Of a stretch of DNA of 64,000 nucleotides, positions 35,946 to 44,916 are shown piece by piece. Numbering within the stretch: position 1 is the first letter of the stretch; every line of letters begins with the position of its first letter. The notes below the pieces were generated by a model, which saw only the letters and a list, made by a program, of their open reading frames with translations, was not told the origin of the DNA and ran no database searches. The DNA is from Hoeflea_A sp039025395 (lineage in GTDB: Bacteria > Pseudomonadota > Alphaproteobacteria > Rhizobiales > Rhizobiaceae). The stretch is taken from positions 15,889 to 79,888 of the forward strand of contig JBCCOK010000019.1 in NCBI GenBank assembly GCA_039025395.1, in the 5' to 3' direction. The translations under genes were made by a program, and so were the position numbers.

Positions 35946-37253
35946 TCAGTGCAAAACACCGAGCAATCTTGGGATGGTCAGTGACAGCGGCGGCCAAAAT
36001 GTCGTGATCAAAATGACCGGAATGGAGCCGAACGCGATGAGGATCATCGACGTCTTGAACATCTGGTCTATTGTGACCCTGCCGACGCGCGCGCCGATGT
36101 ACATGATTCCGGCCATCGGGGGCGTCATCATACCCATCCCCAGGTTGCAGCCGATGATCGCGGCAAATTGGATCGGATGGACACCCAGTTCGAGTACCAC
36201 AGGGAAAAGTAGCGGTGTCACCAGCAAAATGGCGCTCAATTCATCCATCACCATGCCGGTGATGATCAGAAGAAGATTGATGAGCAGCAGGATGACCAGC
36301 GTGTTCGATGAGAGCGTCAGAAGCGAATCGCTCACCTGTAGCGGCACTTGCTCCATCGTGTACAGGCGTCCGAGCAATGCGGCAAAGAAGGTCATGACGA
36401 TCATGGTGCCGGTACTGTTCACCGAGGACCGCAATGCTACGACCACATCTTTCAGCTTCATGTCCCGATAGACGAAGAGACTGAGGAACATGACATAGAA
36501 TACGGCCACACCGGCCGCCTCGGTCGGTGTCATGATTCCGCCGTAGATACCGCCAAGTATGACCACCGGCAGTAAAATCGCTCCGATGGCAGGATTGGTC
36601 TTGTTCTTGACGTCCACCATCACAGCTTTAAGCGTCATCGGCTCCGGCGGCCGGACCGAGGGCATTCGGCGGACCATGATGATGTTGAGCACGCTGAACA
36701 ATGTCGCCAGAATGATCGCAGGTCCAACCGTGGCGAGGAAACAAGCGGCAACCGACTGACCGGTGACGAATGCGAACATGATCATCGCGAGACTGGGTGG
36801 TATCATCGTTGCAAGCACAGCGGCTGAGCTGATAAGCGCTGCGGAGTAGCCGCGGGGATAGCCGCGCTTTTCCATCTGCGGAATCATGGTGGTGCCGATG
36901 GCGATTACGGACGACGCTGCAGCGCCGGATATCGCCCCGAAGACGCACGACACAACGACTGCGACCACGCCAAGACCGCCATGGATACGCCCGAAGACCG
37001 AATTGGCGATGTCGATGAGCCTGCTGGCAATACTGCCCGCGGTAACCAGAAAACCCACGGCAATAAAGAACGGCAGCGTAAGCAGCGTTACCGAATTGAA
37101 GCTTGCAAATCCTGCCGGCAGCAGAAAGTCCGGATTGTAGCCCTTCACCACCACGACAAAGACGGTCGCGCCGAGAAAGCCGAAGGCGATGGGTACACCT
37201 GCGAAAATCAGGAGGGTAAAAATGAGGAGAGAGGCAAGGATAGCTATATCCAT
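35946..37253 (-). CDS. TRAP transporter large permease (DctM type, first system)
   Basis: The 435-residue protein has about twelve hydrophobic helices and the family blocks GVPIAFGFLGATVF near the start, FVTAGSIASRLIDIANSVFG and GMGMMTPPMAGIMYIGARV near the end. It is the sodium-coupled transport channel of a tripartite TRAP importer. The start overlaps the small-permease gene by 10 bases, and the enolase-superfamily gene follows after about 50 bases, so the substrate imported is likely the one that enzyme acts on or produces. Confidence 0.94.
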   Translation of the reverse strand: MDIAILASLLIFTLLIFAGVPIAFGFLGATVFVVVVKGYNPDFLLPAGFASFNSVTLLTLPFFIAVGFLVTAGSIASRLIDIANSVFGRIHGGLGVVAVVVSCVFGAISGAAASSVIAIGTTMIPQMEKRGYPRGYSAALISSAAVLATMIPPSLAMIMFAFVTGQSVAACFLATVGPAIILATLFSVLNIIMVRRMPSVRPPEPMTLKAVMVDVKNKTNPAIGAILLPVVILGGIYGGIMTPTEAAGVAVFYVMFLSLFVYRDMKLKDVVVALRSSVNSTGTMIVMTFFAALLGRLYTMEQVPLQVSDSLLTLSSNTLVILLLINLLLIITGMVMDELSAILLVTPLLFPVVLELGVHPIQFAAIIGCNLGMGMMTPPMAGIMYIGARVGRVTIDQMFKTSMILIAFGSIPVILITTFWPPLSLTIPRLLGVLH

Positions 37254-37840
37254 GTCTTGTACTCCCGCCTTTCGGACATCAATTCATCAGGAAAATCCTG
37301 CAATTTCAGAACCGGCTTAAGCCATTGTATTGTTTCGATAAAACAGTAAAAAGCCATCAATATGATGCCGTAGAAGATGGCGGACTGGAAAAAGACAATG
37401 TCGTAGGTTGAGCCAAGGAAGGTGGATGATGATTGTTCGCGCCTTGTGATACCCCATTCGAAGTAACGCCATCCCCAGGGGATGATGTAGATCAGGAGAC
37501 AGCAGGAAATCAGGTTGGTAAGGAACTTCTGAAGCGCGAGATAGTAAGGTTTCGTAATGACAAGATGCGTGAGGTCTGCGGTGATGTGGCTGCGGGTATA
37601 GGTGCCGTAGGCGGCACCCGAAAAGTAGAGCCACAAAGCAAAATAGGCTGCCAGTTCCTGCAACCCGATAAAGGATGAGCGGAAGACATAACGCATGACC
37701 ACTTCAACGATGATGCCGGTGGTCGTCAACACGATGGACGTCAGCATGATGAGGCGCTGTATCTTCAACAGAAGGTCCCAGACAAAGCTTCCGGCACGCC
37801 TCATACCGACCGCAATGGTTGTCATCCGGAGTTTCCCCAT
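37244..37840 (-). CDS. TRAP transporter small permease (DctQ type, first system)
   Basis: The 198-residue protein has four membrane helices in the DctQ arrangement, with IQRLIMLTSIVLTTTGIIVEV as the first and ELAAYFALWLYFSGAAYGTYTRSHITAD as the conserved central region. It supports assembly of the binding protein with the large permease. It is the first gene of the minus-strand operon with the large permease and enolase-superfamily enzyme, and it is transcribed from the region next to the IS6 relic. Confidence 0.9.
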   Translation of the reverse strand: MGKLRMTTIAVGMRRAGSFVWDLLLKIQRLIMLTSIVLTTTGIIVEVVMRYVFRSSFIGLQELAAYFALWLYFSGAAYGTYTRSHITADLTHLVITKPYYLALQKFLTNLISCCLLIYIIPWGWRYFEWGITRREQSSSTFLGSTYDIVFFQSAIFYGIILMAFYCFIETIQWLKPVLKLQDFPDELMSERREYKTWI

Positions 37841-38069
37841 TTTGCCACCGCAGGCGCATCCGATAAGATGCGTCGAGCATTTTCGCCCGATGATCGAAGA
37901 TCTGTGCCGGCGCGTTTCGCCGTTTGGCGGTTTTATGACATTGCAATCGCAGGGTACATAAAAGCAAATTCAAAAAATCTGTTTTTAGATAAATTTGGAT
38001 TATGTTTTGTCCCGAACAATACGAAAGGGCGTTGTCACGTTAACTTAGAGTAGCCGTGCCACCCGACGG

Positions 38070-38800
38070 GTACCCTCAGGTTCACGCGGATTTAGTGGCC
38101 TTCCGCTATTGGGCGAAGGCGTCGGCTCGAAACTGCCGAATGTTCATTGTGGAAATGAGGTGCATTTTGATGTTGAAGGGGTTGTAGACGGCAGTGAATA
38201 TGAAGAGGAACCGCTGAACTGATTTCTTAAACTTCAAGCGCTGGAGCTTTCATTCTCGTCGTCGTGTTGGCCGGTGATCGTTCTCTACTCGATTGTTCAA
38301 CCTGTTGCCACAGACATGCGTCGCGGACGGAGCAATTGCTAGGATCGCAGCTGCCTTAGGGCGCCACTTGTCGCTGACGATTATCGCCCGAACCATTGAG
38401 CGCTTCTTCATCGTTCTGCGAAGCTACGTGGCCGCGGCAGTCCTATTCCGCATGGACTGCAGCAACGCGTCCAGCACTTCACCCCCGGCATTGACTGCCC
38501 GCCACGAGTACACCTGTTTCCACCGATACGAACAAACACCTCGTCGAAGTGCCAAGTCGAACATGGCTTGGGCCAGCGCGCAGACACTCTTTGCGGGTGC
38601 GCCGCACCAAAGTTGAGCACCCATCGGCGGACAGATTCATCCGAAACATCCATACCGCGTTCGATAAGGATATCCCTTACATCCCGACAGCTGAGCGTGA
38701 AGCGACAAAAGGGCCACGCCCCATGCAGGATGATAACGGCAAGGAAAAGATGTCGGCGGTATGAGATGGGCTTGATAAGCGATACTTACTCCCAATCTCT
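38070..38800 (-). mobile_element. Decayed IS6-family insertion sequence
   Basis: The minus strand holds a nearly full-length but broken IS6/IS26-type transposase. Successive pieces in changing frames give AWPFCRFTLSCRDVRDILIERG, VSDESVRRWVLNFGA, WHFDEVFVRIGG (first catalytic Asp), YSWRAVNAGGEVLDALLQS, NNRVENDHRPTRRRE, and finally FTAVYNPFNIKMHLIS. Several frameshifts and at least two stops separate them, so it cannot make an active enzyme. I could not find convincing terminal repeats. The flanking bases 37841-38069 (upstream of the TRAP operon) and 38801-38952 contain nothing else I recognise. Confidence 0.75.
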
Positions 38801-38952
38801 CCACAACCACTCAACGTGATAATGAGCAGACTTTTAAGATACAACTTCACTCTGCGGGCGGGTGAATTGCCCTCCGTTTGCCCTGATCTGGTTTGCTACA
38901 TGCACTGTTTAATACTAATCCTGCTCCCTCCTCTAACGCAGAGAGATGATTT

Positions 38953-39441
38953 ATGGAGAAACGTTTTTGGTATGTTCTAGGCCTGTTCGTTCTTGGGGTG
39001 ACAAGCGCAACATTGCCAGCCAGCGGTCAAGACCTGATCAGAGACAAGAATTGGACCATCGTTCCCTTGGGATCCTCCTGCAGCGCAGTCAACCGTCCGT
39101 TGGAAGAGTTCAATGCGTCTCCCTATAACGCCATGGTCGTAAATGCTTCAAAGGCTCGAGGTCTGGAGTTGCAGATCTACTTTTGGCCAGGATATGTGGC
39201 GTCAGGGCCCATTGAGCTCCTTCTGGTATCAGAGAACGGAAATCGGCTCGAGGTTACGGCGGAGCCTTACGGGGACCAGGCAGTAACCGTGTCGTTTTCA
39301 AACGTGGAACCGATGCGGATCTTGCTTGAAGAGGGTACACTGCTTCTCGCCGCTCTCAAGGCAAAACCGGACAGTCTGACATTCGAGATAGAGCCCTTAA
39401 GGCGGTTGTTCCGTCAACTGGAAGATTGCTCCGGGCGATGA
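38953..39441 (+). CDS. Unrecognised secreted protein between two IS relics
   Basis: The 162-residue product has a signal peptide (YVLGLFVLGVTSATLPASGQ) followed by a mature domain of about 135 residues that I cannot assign. Two cysteines near residues 43 and 159 might pair. The mature part alternates hydrophobic strands such as LELQIYFWPGY and PIELLLVSENGNRLEV, suggesting a beta-rich periplasmic or outer-surface fold. It is a single gene in an island bounded by IS6 and IS5 remnants, and may have come with them. The start is the ATG after a purine-rich GAGAG stretch. Confidence 0.65.
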   Translation: MEKRFWYVLGLFVLGVTSATLPASGQDLIRDKNWTIVPLGSSCSAVNRPLEEFNASPYNAMVVNASKARGLELQIYFWPGYVASGPIELLLVSENGNRLEVTAEPYGDQAVTVSFSNVEPMRILLEEGTLLLAALKAKPDSLTFEIEPLRRLFRQLEDCSGR

Positions 39442-39466
39442 CAACGGCAATGGCTCGACCCAATGC

Positions 39467-40333
39467 CTACAATAACTCGATCTTGGGGCTGTCTTCCCGG
39501 GACAGTTTTTCGACTGTTAATGTGTATGAAGTAACCGAGGTCATAGACTCATAATTCCGTAGCCAGATTCTAATGGCAGCGAGTTTGATGAGGGCAAAAT
39601 AGTTTGCGGCCTGTTTTTCGAAGCGCGTGGCGACTACCCGGAAATGCTTGAGTTTGTTAAAGAAACGCTCGACCAGTTTGCGCTGTCGATACACAGATGA
39701 ACTGAACTGCGGGATTTTGACGCGATGGGGCACAGGTTTGACGTTGGCCCATGCACCGCGCTCGTGCAGTTTGACTCGCAAGGCATCTGAATCATAGGTG
39801 CGGTCGGCGAGAAGGATTTGCGCCTCACCTATGGCGTCCAGCATGTCGGCGGCGCTGCGTCTGTCATGCGTCTGACCGGCGGTGATCTTGAGTATGATCG
39901 GCAGTCCGTTGTCGTCCACAAACGCATCGATCTTGGTGGTCAGCCCGCTCCGTGAGCGCCGCATGCATCGGGGGCCAGCATCGTTCCCCTCGGCGGCTGG
40001 CGCCCCCTTTTTGCCGTTCGCCGTATGCTGGTGAAAAGGGATGGAGGACGAGTCGATCATTTGCACTTAGCCGTCATAAGCCTCCGAAACGACATCGAAA
40101 ATCCTGTCCCAGACCCCCAGCTTGCGCCATCGCACAAACCGGTTGTAGCAGGTCGTCGCCGGACCATGGCGCTGCGCTATGTCCTCCCAGGGAGAGCCCG
40201 TTCGAAGCCGCCAATAGATGCCGTTCAGCACCCGGCGATTATCGGCCAGGGGAACACCGCGCGGCTTGTTGGGCAAAAGCGGTTCGATGATAATCCACTC
40301 GAAATCGGATATCTCGGAACGTCGCCGACTCAT
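39467..40333 (-). pseudogene. IS5-family (IS427-like) transposase, two parts divided by an in-frame stop
   Basis: The upstream part (40333-40067, MSRRRSEISDFEWIIIEPLL start) carries the N-terminal DUF4096-like domain ending SEAYDG. The downstream part begins GTG CAA ATG ATC GAC (VQMIDSSS) and carries the DDE domain: LTTKIDAFVDDNGLP, LLADRTYDSDALR and QRKLVERFFNKLKHFR. In IS427-type elements the two parts are joined by a frameshift. Here they lie in the same frame, separated only by TAA at 40067-40069. At the other end the frame runs on for about 24 codons beyond the terminal repeat to a stop at 39467, so the normal stop is lost. Confidence 0.75.
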
Positions 40334-40405
40334 GACAACCTCCTCGCTTACGAGGTTGAATCGCCATTCGCCAAAAACGGGAATCCCATTTATGAGTTGA
40401 TGACC
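39539..40405 (-). mobile_element. IS5-family element with imperfect terminal repeats
   Basis: The ends are read from a matching inverted repeat, GGTCATAGACTCATAA on the plus strand at 39539-39554 and GGTCATCAACTCATAA on the minus strand at 40405-40390. The 867-bp interval fits the IS427 group. No clean target duplication is visible beside these ends, and the transposase is interrupted, so the copy appears inactive. Confidence 0.6.
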
Positions 40406-40565
40406 TAGAACAAACGTCAAGATCGCCATTAGTGATGACAGCGCCGACTGGAGGCGTCGAGATCAAGTGCGCGAAGGTCTGTCAAGCATACCCTCAATAA
40501 ATCTCGCTTCACCGCGGTTTCTGTGCATGGCCGACATTGTCCGCCCTGTTGCGTGCACTCCAAAA

Positions 40566-41867
40566 TCAGCCCATTGAATTCGGAAGCGCGAGTACGAGCC
40601 ACGGAAAGGCAACCAACAATGCCAGCCGAATGATATCCATTCCGATGAAGGGAAGCACACCCTTGTAGATCGAGCCCAACGACAAATCGGGTTCAATACT
40701 CTTGATGACAAAGACGTTAAGGCCGATGGGCGGCGTTATCAGTCCGAGTTCAATGGTGATAACGACCAGAATCCCAAACCAGATAGGATCAAACCCCAGA
40801 TTCTGGACGATCGGAAAGATGATCGGCACCGTCAAAACGATCATTGCCAAACTGTCGAGAAAGCACCCAAGTATCAGATATCCAACGAGGATCAGTCCGA
40901 GTATCGCAAGCGGCGGAAGATCCAACTCGCCAATCCAGCCTGCAATTGTGTGCGGCGCGCCGGTGATCGCCAGGAAATAGCCAAAGACGACTGCGCCGAT
41001 CAGGATGACAAATATCGCTGCCGACGTTCTGCAGGTCTCAACCAGCGCACCTCCCAGTTGCGGCAATGGCAGATGCCGGCGCAGCAGGCCGATAAGGATC
41101 GTGAAGATTGCACCCATTGCAGCCGCCTCGGTCGGGGTGAAGTAACCAAAATACATTCCACCAAGCACAAGAAGGAAGATCAGGATGACCGGCCAGACTT
41201 TGGCATAAGCGGCAGAGCGCTCAGTCCAGGAAAACCGCCGTCCGTGTGGCAGCCGGTGTGGCGCCAGGCGGGCAACAATCGAAATGACGGCCATATGCAT
41301 GATGACAGCCAACAGGCCCGGCACCACCCCGGCCATAAAGAGCCGTCCGATATCTTGCTCGGTGAGGATGCCGAACACAGCCAACGCCACAGACGGTGGT
41401 ATCAGAATACCCAATGTGCCACCAACTGCGATGGTTGCCGCGGCGATCCCGTGATCGTAACCACTTGACCTCATCGGTTTCATAGCGATCTTGGTCATCG
41501 TTGCGGCGCCCGCCGCCGATGATCCGCAAATCGCCGCAAAGCCTGCGCTTGCGGCAATCGTTGACAGGGCGAGCCCACCGCGCCGGTGACCAAGCGTCTT
41601 GAGGCCAGCATCAAATAGCCGGCCGCTGATTCCGGACCGAAACGCGACCACGCCCATCAAGATGAACAACGGCAAAAGCGCCAGTGCCGGGTCCGACGCG
41701 GTCCGGATGGGCGCGCTTGCCAGAACAGCCATCGCCGGCCCGAAGCCAACCACAATTGCATATCCGGTAAAGCCGACGATGGCCATCGCAAGGCCGATTG
41801 GCACCTGCAGCAGCATCAGAGCAAAAAGCGCCGCGAACCCGACAGGAGCGAGCAATTCAGTCGACAT
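40566..41867 (-). CDS. TRAP transporter large permease (DctM type, second system)
   Basis: The predicted 433-residue permease has about twelve helices. Family blocks include LQVPIGLAMAIVGFTGYAIVV near the start, a SGISGRLFDAGLKTLGHRRGG loop, and ELGLITPPIGLNVFVIKS close to the end. It forms the channel of a second TRAP importer. I used the ATG at 41867; a GTG three codons earlier is equally possible, and either overlaps the small-permease gene. The gene is the last of a binding protein, small permease, large permease operon whose promoter carries TetR-type operators. Confidence 0.92.
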   Translation of the reverse strand: MSTELLAPVGFAALFALMLLQVPIGLAMAIVGFTGYAIVVGFGPAMAVLASAPIRTASDPALALLPLFILMGVVAFRSGISGRLFDAGLKTLGHRRGGLALSTIAASAGFAAICGSSAAGAATMTKIAMKPMRSSGYDHGIAAATIAVGGTLGILIPPSVALAVFGILTEQDIGRLFMAGVVPGLLAVIMHMAVISIVARLAPHRLPHGRRFSWTERSAAYAKVWPVILIFLLVLGGMYFGYFTPTEAAAMGAIFTILIGLLRRHLPLPQLGGALVETCRTSAAIFVILIGAVVFGYFLAITGAPHTIAGWIGELDLPPLAILGLILVGYLILGCFLDSLAMIVLTVPIIFPIVQNLGFDPIWFGILVVITIELGLITPPIGLNVFVIKSIEPDLSLGSIYKGVLPFIGMDIIRLALLVAFPWLVLALPNSMG

Positions 41868-42429
41868 CGAGAGCACGCTTATTTTGTGCGGGGCTGGAAC
41901 CCGCTGCGTTGTCGAGCGGTTCGTTGCCGCTTCGGGGCTTCCGGGGCCAGTCGATTGCAGACATCGAGGCCATCAACGCGGCCAGCGCCAGTCCGATCCA
42001 TGCCACTGCATTGAATGGCCAAAGGTCGATGCGAAGCTCAGGAGTCACTTCCCGGCTCCGAAGGACGAGGTCAACATGCTGAAAGCCCGCAATCGCCAAC
42101 AGGATCATGAAAGCGGCAGCGACGAAATTGCCGAAAATCCGGATTGCGGCTTCCGTCCGTTGGGGCAGGATGAACAGAAGCAAGTCAACTCTGACATTGT
42201 TGTCGTTGCGGAATGCTGCTGCGATGCCCCAGAAGATCATCACGCCCATGAAGAAGCCGGAAAAGTCGATCGCGTCGGGAACGTTGGCGCCAAATGCTCT
42301 TAGCGTGACGGTTGCCGCCGTGATAAGAGCAACGAGCGCCAGCGACGCGGCAGCGACGACGTTCGCGACCGACTCGACCCAGGCCAGTATCGGTCGCCAC
42401 GGCCTTGCTCGAACAGAATCATCACGCAT
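41857..42429 (-). CDS. TRAP transporter small permease (DctQ type, second system)
   Basis: The 190-residue protein has four hydrophobic helices in the DctQ pattern, with VANVVAAASLALVALITAATV as the first. The central SGFFMGVMIFWGIAAAFRNDNNVRVDL segment follows the family. It is located between the binding-protein gene (5-base gap) and the large permease (10-base overlap). It would tether the binding protein interaction to the channel. The C-terminus beyond the last helix is polar and poorly conserved. Confidence 0.88.
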   Translation of the reverse strand: MRDDSVRARPWRPILAWVESVANVVAAASLALVALITAATVTLRAFGANVPDAIDFSGFFMGVMIFWGIAAAFRNDNNVRVDLLLFILPQRTEAAIRIFGNFVAAAFMILLAIAGFQHVDLVLRSREVTPELRIDLWPFNAVAWIGLALAALMASMSAIDWPRKPRSGNEPLDNAAGSSPAQNKRALDVD

Positions 42430-42434
42430 ATTGG

Positions 42435-43472
42435 CTAGAAGCCAACACCAGCTTCGCCGAGACGCGATCTTAGGTCGTCCAGCCTTGCCCCCGCCGTTCC
42501 CTCGCCATATCGCTCATCGACCTGCGCGGCCCATTGCTGGTACTGGCCCTGCGCCTTTTCGATCCAGGGATCCCGGTCATCGCCTTCGATCACGACAATG
42601 GTGTGGCCACCCATATTCTCGAGTTCGGCGCGGCCCTGCTTTTCCCAATTGGCCCAGTCGTTGGTCAGTCTTTCCGACCATTCCGGTGAGCAGTGGTCGT
42701 CGATCACTTTCTTGTTGTCTGGGCTGAGGTTTTGATAAAAATCGGGATTGATGCCGTACATTGCCATCGGCACATAAAGAGGTAAGTCGACGTGGTGGGT
42801 CAGGTCTTTGGCAAGGCCAAAGTTGATGATCGTGTGCCAGGGAAAGGTGACCCCGTCCACGACCCCGCGCTCGACTCCCTGGCGAGCTTCCGGAGCGGCA
42901 AGCCGCACGGGCACCGCGCCCAGACTGGCGAGATAGTTGCCGACCATGGCAGAAGCCGGACGCATCTTAACGCCTTTCAGGTCCTCGATCGTCTTCACCG
43001 GCTGCTTCGTGTGAATACGCCCCGGATCGTGGGTCGCGAAGGCGCAAAACTTAATGCCTGGCATCTCCCGTTCCGCGAAATCGGCATACCACTCGTGAAG
43101 CACCCGAGCCCCGGTCCCTGCATCGGTCATCAAGAAGGGTAACTCGCCGGCATCAATCATCGGAAAGCGCCCCGGCGTGTAACCGGTGACGAACCAGGCG
43201 CCATTGACCAGGCCTTGGGAGATCATGTCGTAGTGATCTGCAGCCTTTCCCAACTGTTGTGCAGGAAAGATCTGAACCTTTACTTCCCCACCGGATGCTT
43301 CTTCGATCGACTTGGCCCACATATCGACACCGGCATGAACGCGGTGACCGGTGGGGACGAAATGCGAAAAGGTCATCACGGTTTCCGCCGCGGCTGCGGT
43401 CGCCAGCAGCGCCATTGCCCCTCCTAGAGCGAGACGACTGACAAGCGTCGACAGGTTAACTCGAAATGTCAT
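42435..43472 (-). CDS. TRAP transporter solute-binding protein (DctP type, second system)
   Basis: The 345-residue periplasmic receptor has a signal peptide (ALGGAMALLATAAAAETV) and DctP blocks. TFSHFVPTGHRVHAGVDMW opens the mature domain, LKGVKMRPASAMVGNYL contains the conserved Arg that normally pairs with a carboxylate, and VERGVVDGVTFPWHT follows. This suggests an organic acid ligand. Upstream there is a promoter flanked by two copies of the TetR-type operator shared by the aryl catabolic genes, so the ligand may be the acid that pathway degrades. Confidence 0.92.
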   Translation of the reverse strand: MTFRVNLSTLVSRLALGGAMALLATAAAAETVMTFSHFVPTGHRVHAGVDMWAKSIEEASGGEVKVQIFPAQQLGKAADHYDMISQGLVNGAWFVTGYTPGRFPMIDAGELPFLMTDAGTGARVLHEWYADFAEREMPGIKFCAFATHDPGRIHTKQPVKTIEDLKGVKMRPASAMVGNYLASLGAVPVRLAAPEARQGVERGVVDGVTFPWHTIINFGLAKDLTHHVDLPLYVPMAMYGINPDFYQNLSPDNKKVIDDHCSPEWSERLTNDWANWEKQGRAELENMGGHTIVVIEGDDRDPWIEKAQGQYQQWAAQVDERYGEGTAGARLDDLRSRLGEAGVGF

Positions 43473-43495
43473 TTCTTCCTCCCTATAATTAGTCT

Positions 43496-43507
43496 GATCG
43501 TTCGATC
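43496..43507. promoter_or_regulatory. TetR-type operator, copy 1 (GATCGTTCGATC)
   Basis: A 12-bp near-perfect palindrome sits about 12 bases after the -10 of the second TRAP promoter, where bound repressor would block transcription. It fits GANCGNNCGNNC shared by six sites in 43-60 kb. Confidence 0.6.
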
Positions 43508-43518
43508 TTAATTTCCAT

Positions 43519-43547
43519 TATTATTCGCAATCAACCCGATCTATCAA
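43519..43547 (-). promoter_or_regulatory. Promoter of the second TRAP operon
   Basis: On the minus strand TTGATA (43542-43547) and ATAATA (43519-43524) are spaced 17 bases apart. A GGGAGGA ribosome-binding site lies just before the binding-protein start. Operator copies lie directly upstream of the -35 and downstream of the -10. Confidence 0.55.
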
Positions 43548-43555
43548 GAAAAATC

Positions 43556-43567
43556 GATCATTCGTTC
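43556..43567. promoter_or_regulatory. TetR-type operator, copy 2 (GATCATTCGTTC)
   Basis: This weaker copy, with one central CG changed to CA, lies 8 bases upstream of the TRAP -35 hexamer. With copy 1 it brackets the promoter. Confidence 0.45.
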
Positions 43568-43640
43568 TATTAATTTCAACAGGTCCGACTGACGTTTGTT
43601 AGCAATCGTGGAGTGAGAAAGCTGTCGGAAAAATCAAACA

Positions 43641-43670
43641 CCTGGCGTCCCAACTGGTTGGGGAACCAGG
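43641..43670 (-). terminator. Candidate terminator after the thiolase operon
   Basis: Nested arms CCTGG/CCAGG and CCCAAC/GTTGGG make a stable hairpin. On the minus strand a GTTTGATTTTT tract begins soon after the stem. It lies about 45 bases beyond the thiolase stop, where the 9-kb operon should end. Confidence 0.45.
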
Positions 43671-43713
43671 AGAAAAAGCTCATCCGTGTGCTAACCCGTC
43701 AGCAACGCTGAGT

Positions 43714-44916
43714 TCAGACGTCTTGATGCCCAACGATCGAGACTGAGCATACATTCAAAGCTGGAGCCCCACCGAGATTATGGGTCAGAGCGAGTGAGGC
43801 ATTGCCGAGTTGGCGCGCACCCGCCGTTCCCGTCAATTGCAGCCAGCACTCATACAACATCCGAAGACCGCTCGCGCCTACAGGATGGCCGAAGCATTTA
43901 AGGCCTCCATCCACCTGGCAGGGCAGCGCGCCATCGATATCGAAACATCCGTCCAGCATCATCGACCAAGCGGTGCCGGCATCGCATACGCCAATGTCTT
44001 CAAGTGTGACGATCTCGGTAATGGAAAAGCAGTCATGCAATTCCACCATGCTCAAGGCCGACTGCGGGTCATTGATCCCCGCTTCCTGATAGGCACGGCG
44101 CGCGGCGATACGTGCGGTATGAACATAAGAGCCGTCCCAGCCGCTCTGCTGCGACTCCCAGCCGTTCGAGGCCACAAGCTGGATCGCCTTGACCGTCACA
44201 ATCGGACTCTTGCCCAGGCTGCGGGCGATTTCAGGAGTCGTCACGAGAGCGCATGCTGCACCATCGGAGACAGGACAGCAGTCAAACAGGCCAAGCGGTT
44301 CGGCCACCATCGGCGCGTTTATGACCTGATCGATCGTGATCGCCTTGCGCAGATGCGCCTTCGGATTTGAGACCGCATTGGCATGGCTCTTCATCGACGT
44401 ATGCGCCATGGCGCGCTTCAAATCTTCTCGCGAAGTCCTGTGCCGTGCTGCATAGGTCGACGCAAGCTGCGCGAAATTGCCAGGATTGGTGTGGGTGGGC
44501 ATGTACATCGGCACGAACGTGCCGCGCGATGCATTCGGCAGGCCGGCGAACCCGGTGTCCTTGAGTTTTTCTACCCCCATCGCCAATGCAATGTCTGCCG
44601 AACCCGACGCGACTGCCATGACTGCACCGCGAAACGCCTCGGTCCCACCGGCACAGAAGTTCTCAACCCGTGTGACACCGATATTCGGTAAGCGCAGAGC
44701 CTGAGCCATCGGTACACCAGCCTTACCAGCGCCGATATCGTCGTAATGGGATGAATACCAGGCTGCATCGATTTCGCTTGGATCAATCCCGGCGCTATCA
44801 AGCGCTTCCAGATAAGCCTCGACCATCAGTTCTTCCTGGCCCATATCCCAGAGCTCGCCGAACTTCGAACAGCCCATGCCGAGTATGGCGACCTTATCTT
44901 TCAATCCCGATGGCAT
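43714..44916 (-). CDS. Thiolase (SCP-x-like acetyl-CoA acyltransferase)
   Basis: The predicted 400-residue thiolase-fold enzyme has the nucleophilic Cys in VENFCAGGTEAFRGA near residue 85. MVELHDCFSITEIV carries the His/Asp-Cys block, and CFGHPVGASGLRML the C-terminal Cys and GHPxGA signature. It belongs to the SCP-x-like branch that often works with a separate OB-fold zinc-ribbon partner, as in benzoylsuccinyl-CoA thiolase and archaeal HMG-CoA synthesis complexes. Its start codon overlaps the stop of the HMG-CoA-synthase-like/OB-fold gene (ATGA) behind GGGGAG, so the two are made together. It would release acetyl-CoA from a 3-oxoacyl-CoA at the end of the pathway. Confidence 0.9.
   Translation of the reverse strand: MPSGLKDKVAILGMGCSKFGELWDMGQEELMVEAYLEALDSAGIDPSEIDAAWYSSHYDDIGAGKAGVPMAQALRLPNIGVTRVENFCAGGTEAFRGAVMAVASGSADIALAMGVEKLKDTGFAGLPNASRGTFVPMYMPTHTNPGNFAQLASTYAARHRTSREDLKRAMAHTSMKSHANAVSNPKAHLRKAITIDQVINAPMVAEPLGLFDCCPVSDGAACALVTTPEIARSLGKSPIVTVKAIQLVASNGWESQQSGWDGSYVHTARIAARRAYQEAGINDPQSALSMVELHDCFSITEIVTLEDIGVCDAGTAWSMMLDGCFDIDGALPCQVDGGLKCFGHPVGASGLRMLYECWLQLTGTAGARQLGNASLALTHNLGGAPALNVCSVSIVGHQDV

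Noticed and set aside
39530..40415. Target-site duplication for the IS5 element
   Set aside because: The bases flanking the proposed ends (CGA and TAG) do not match, so no duplication is claimed.
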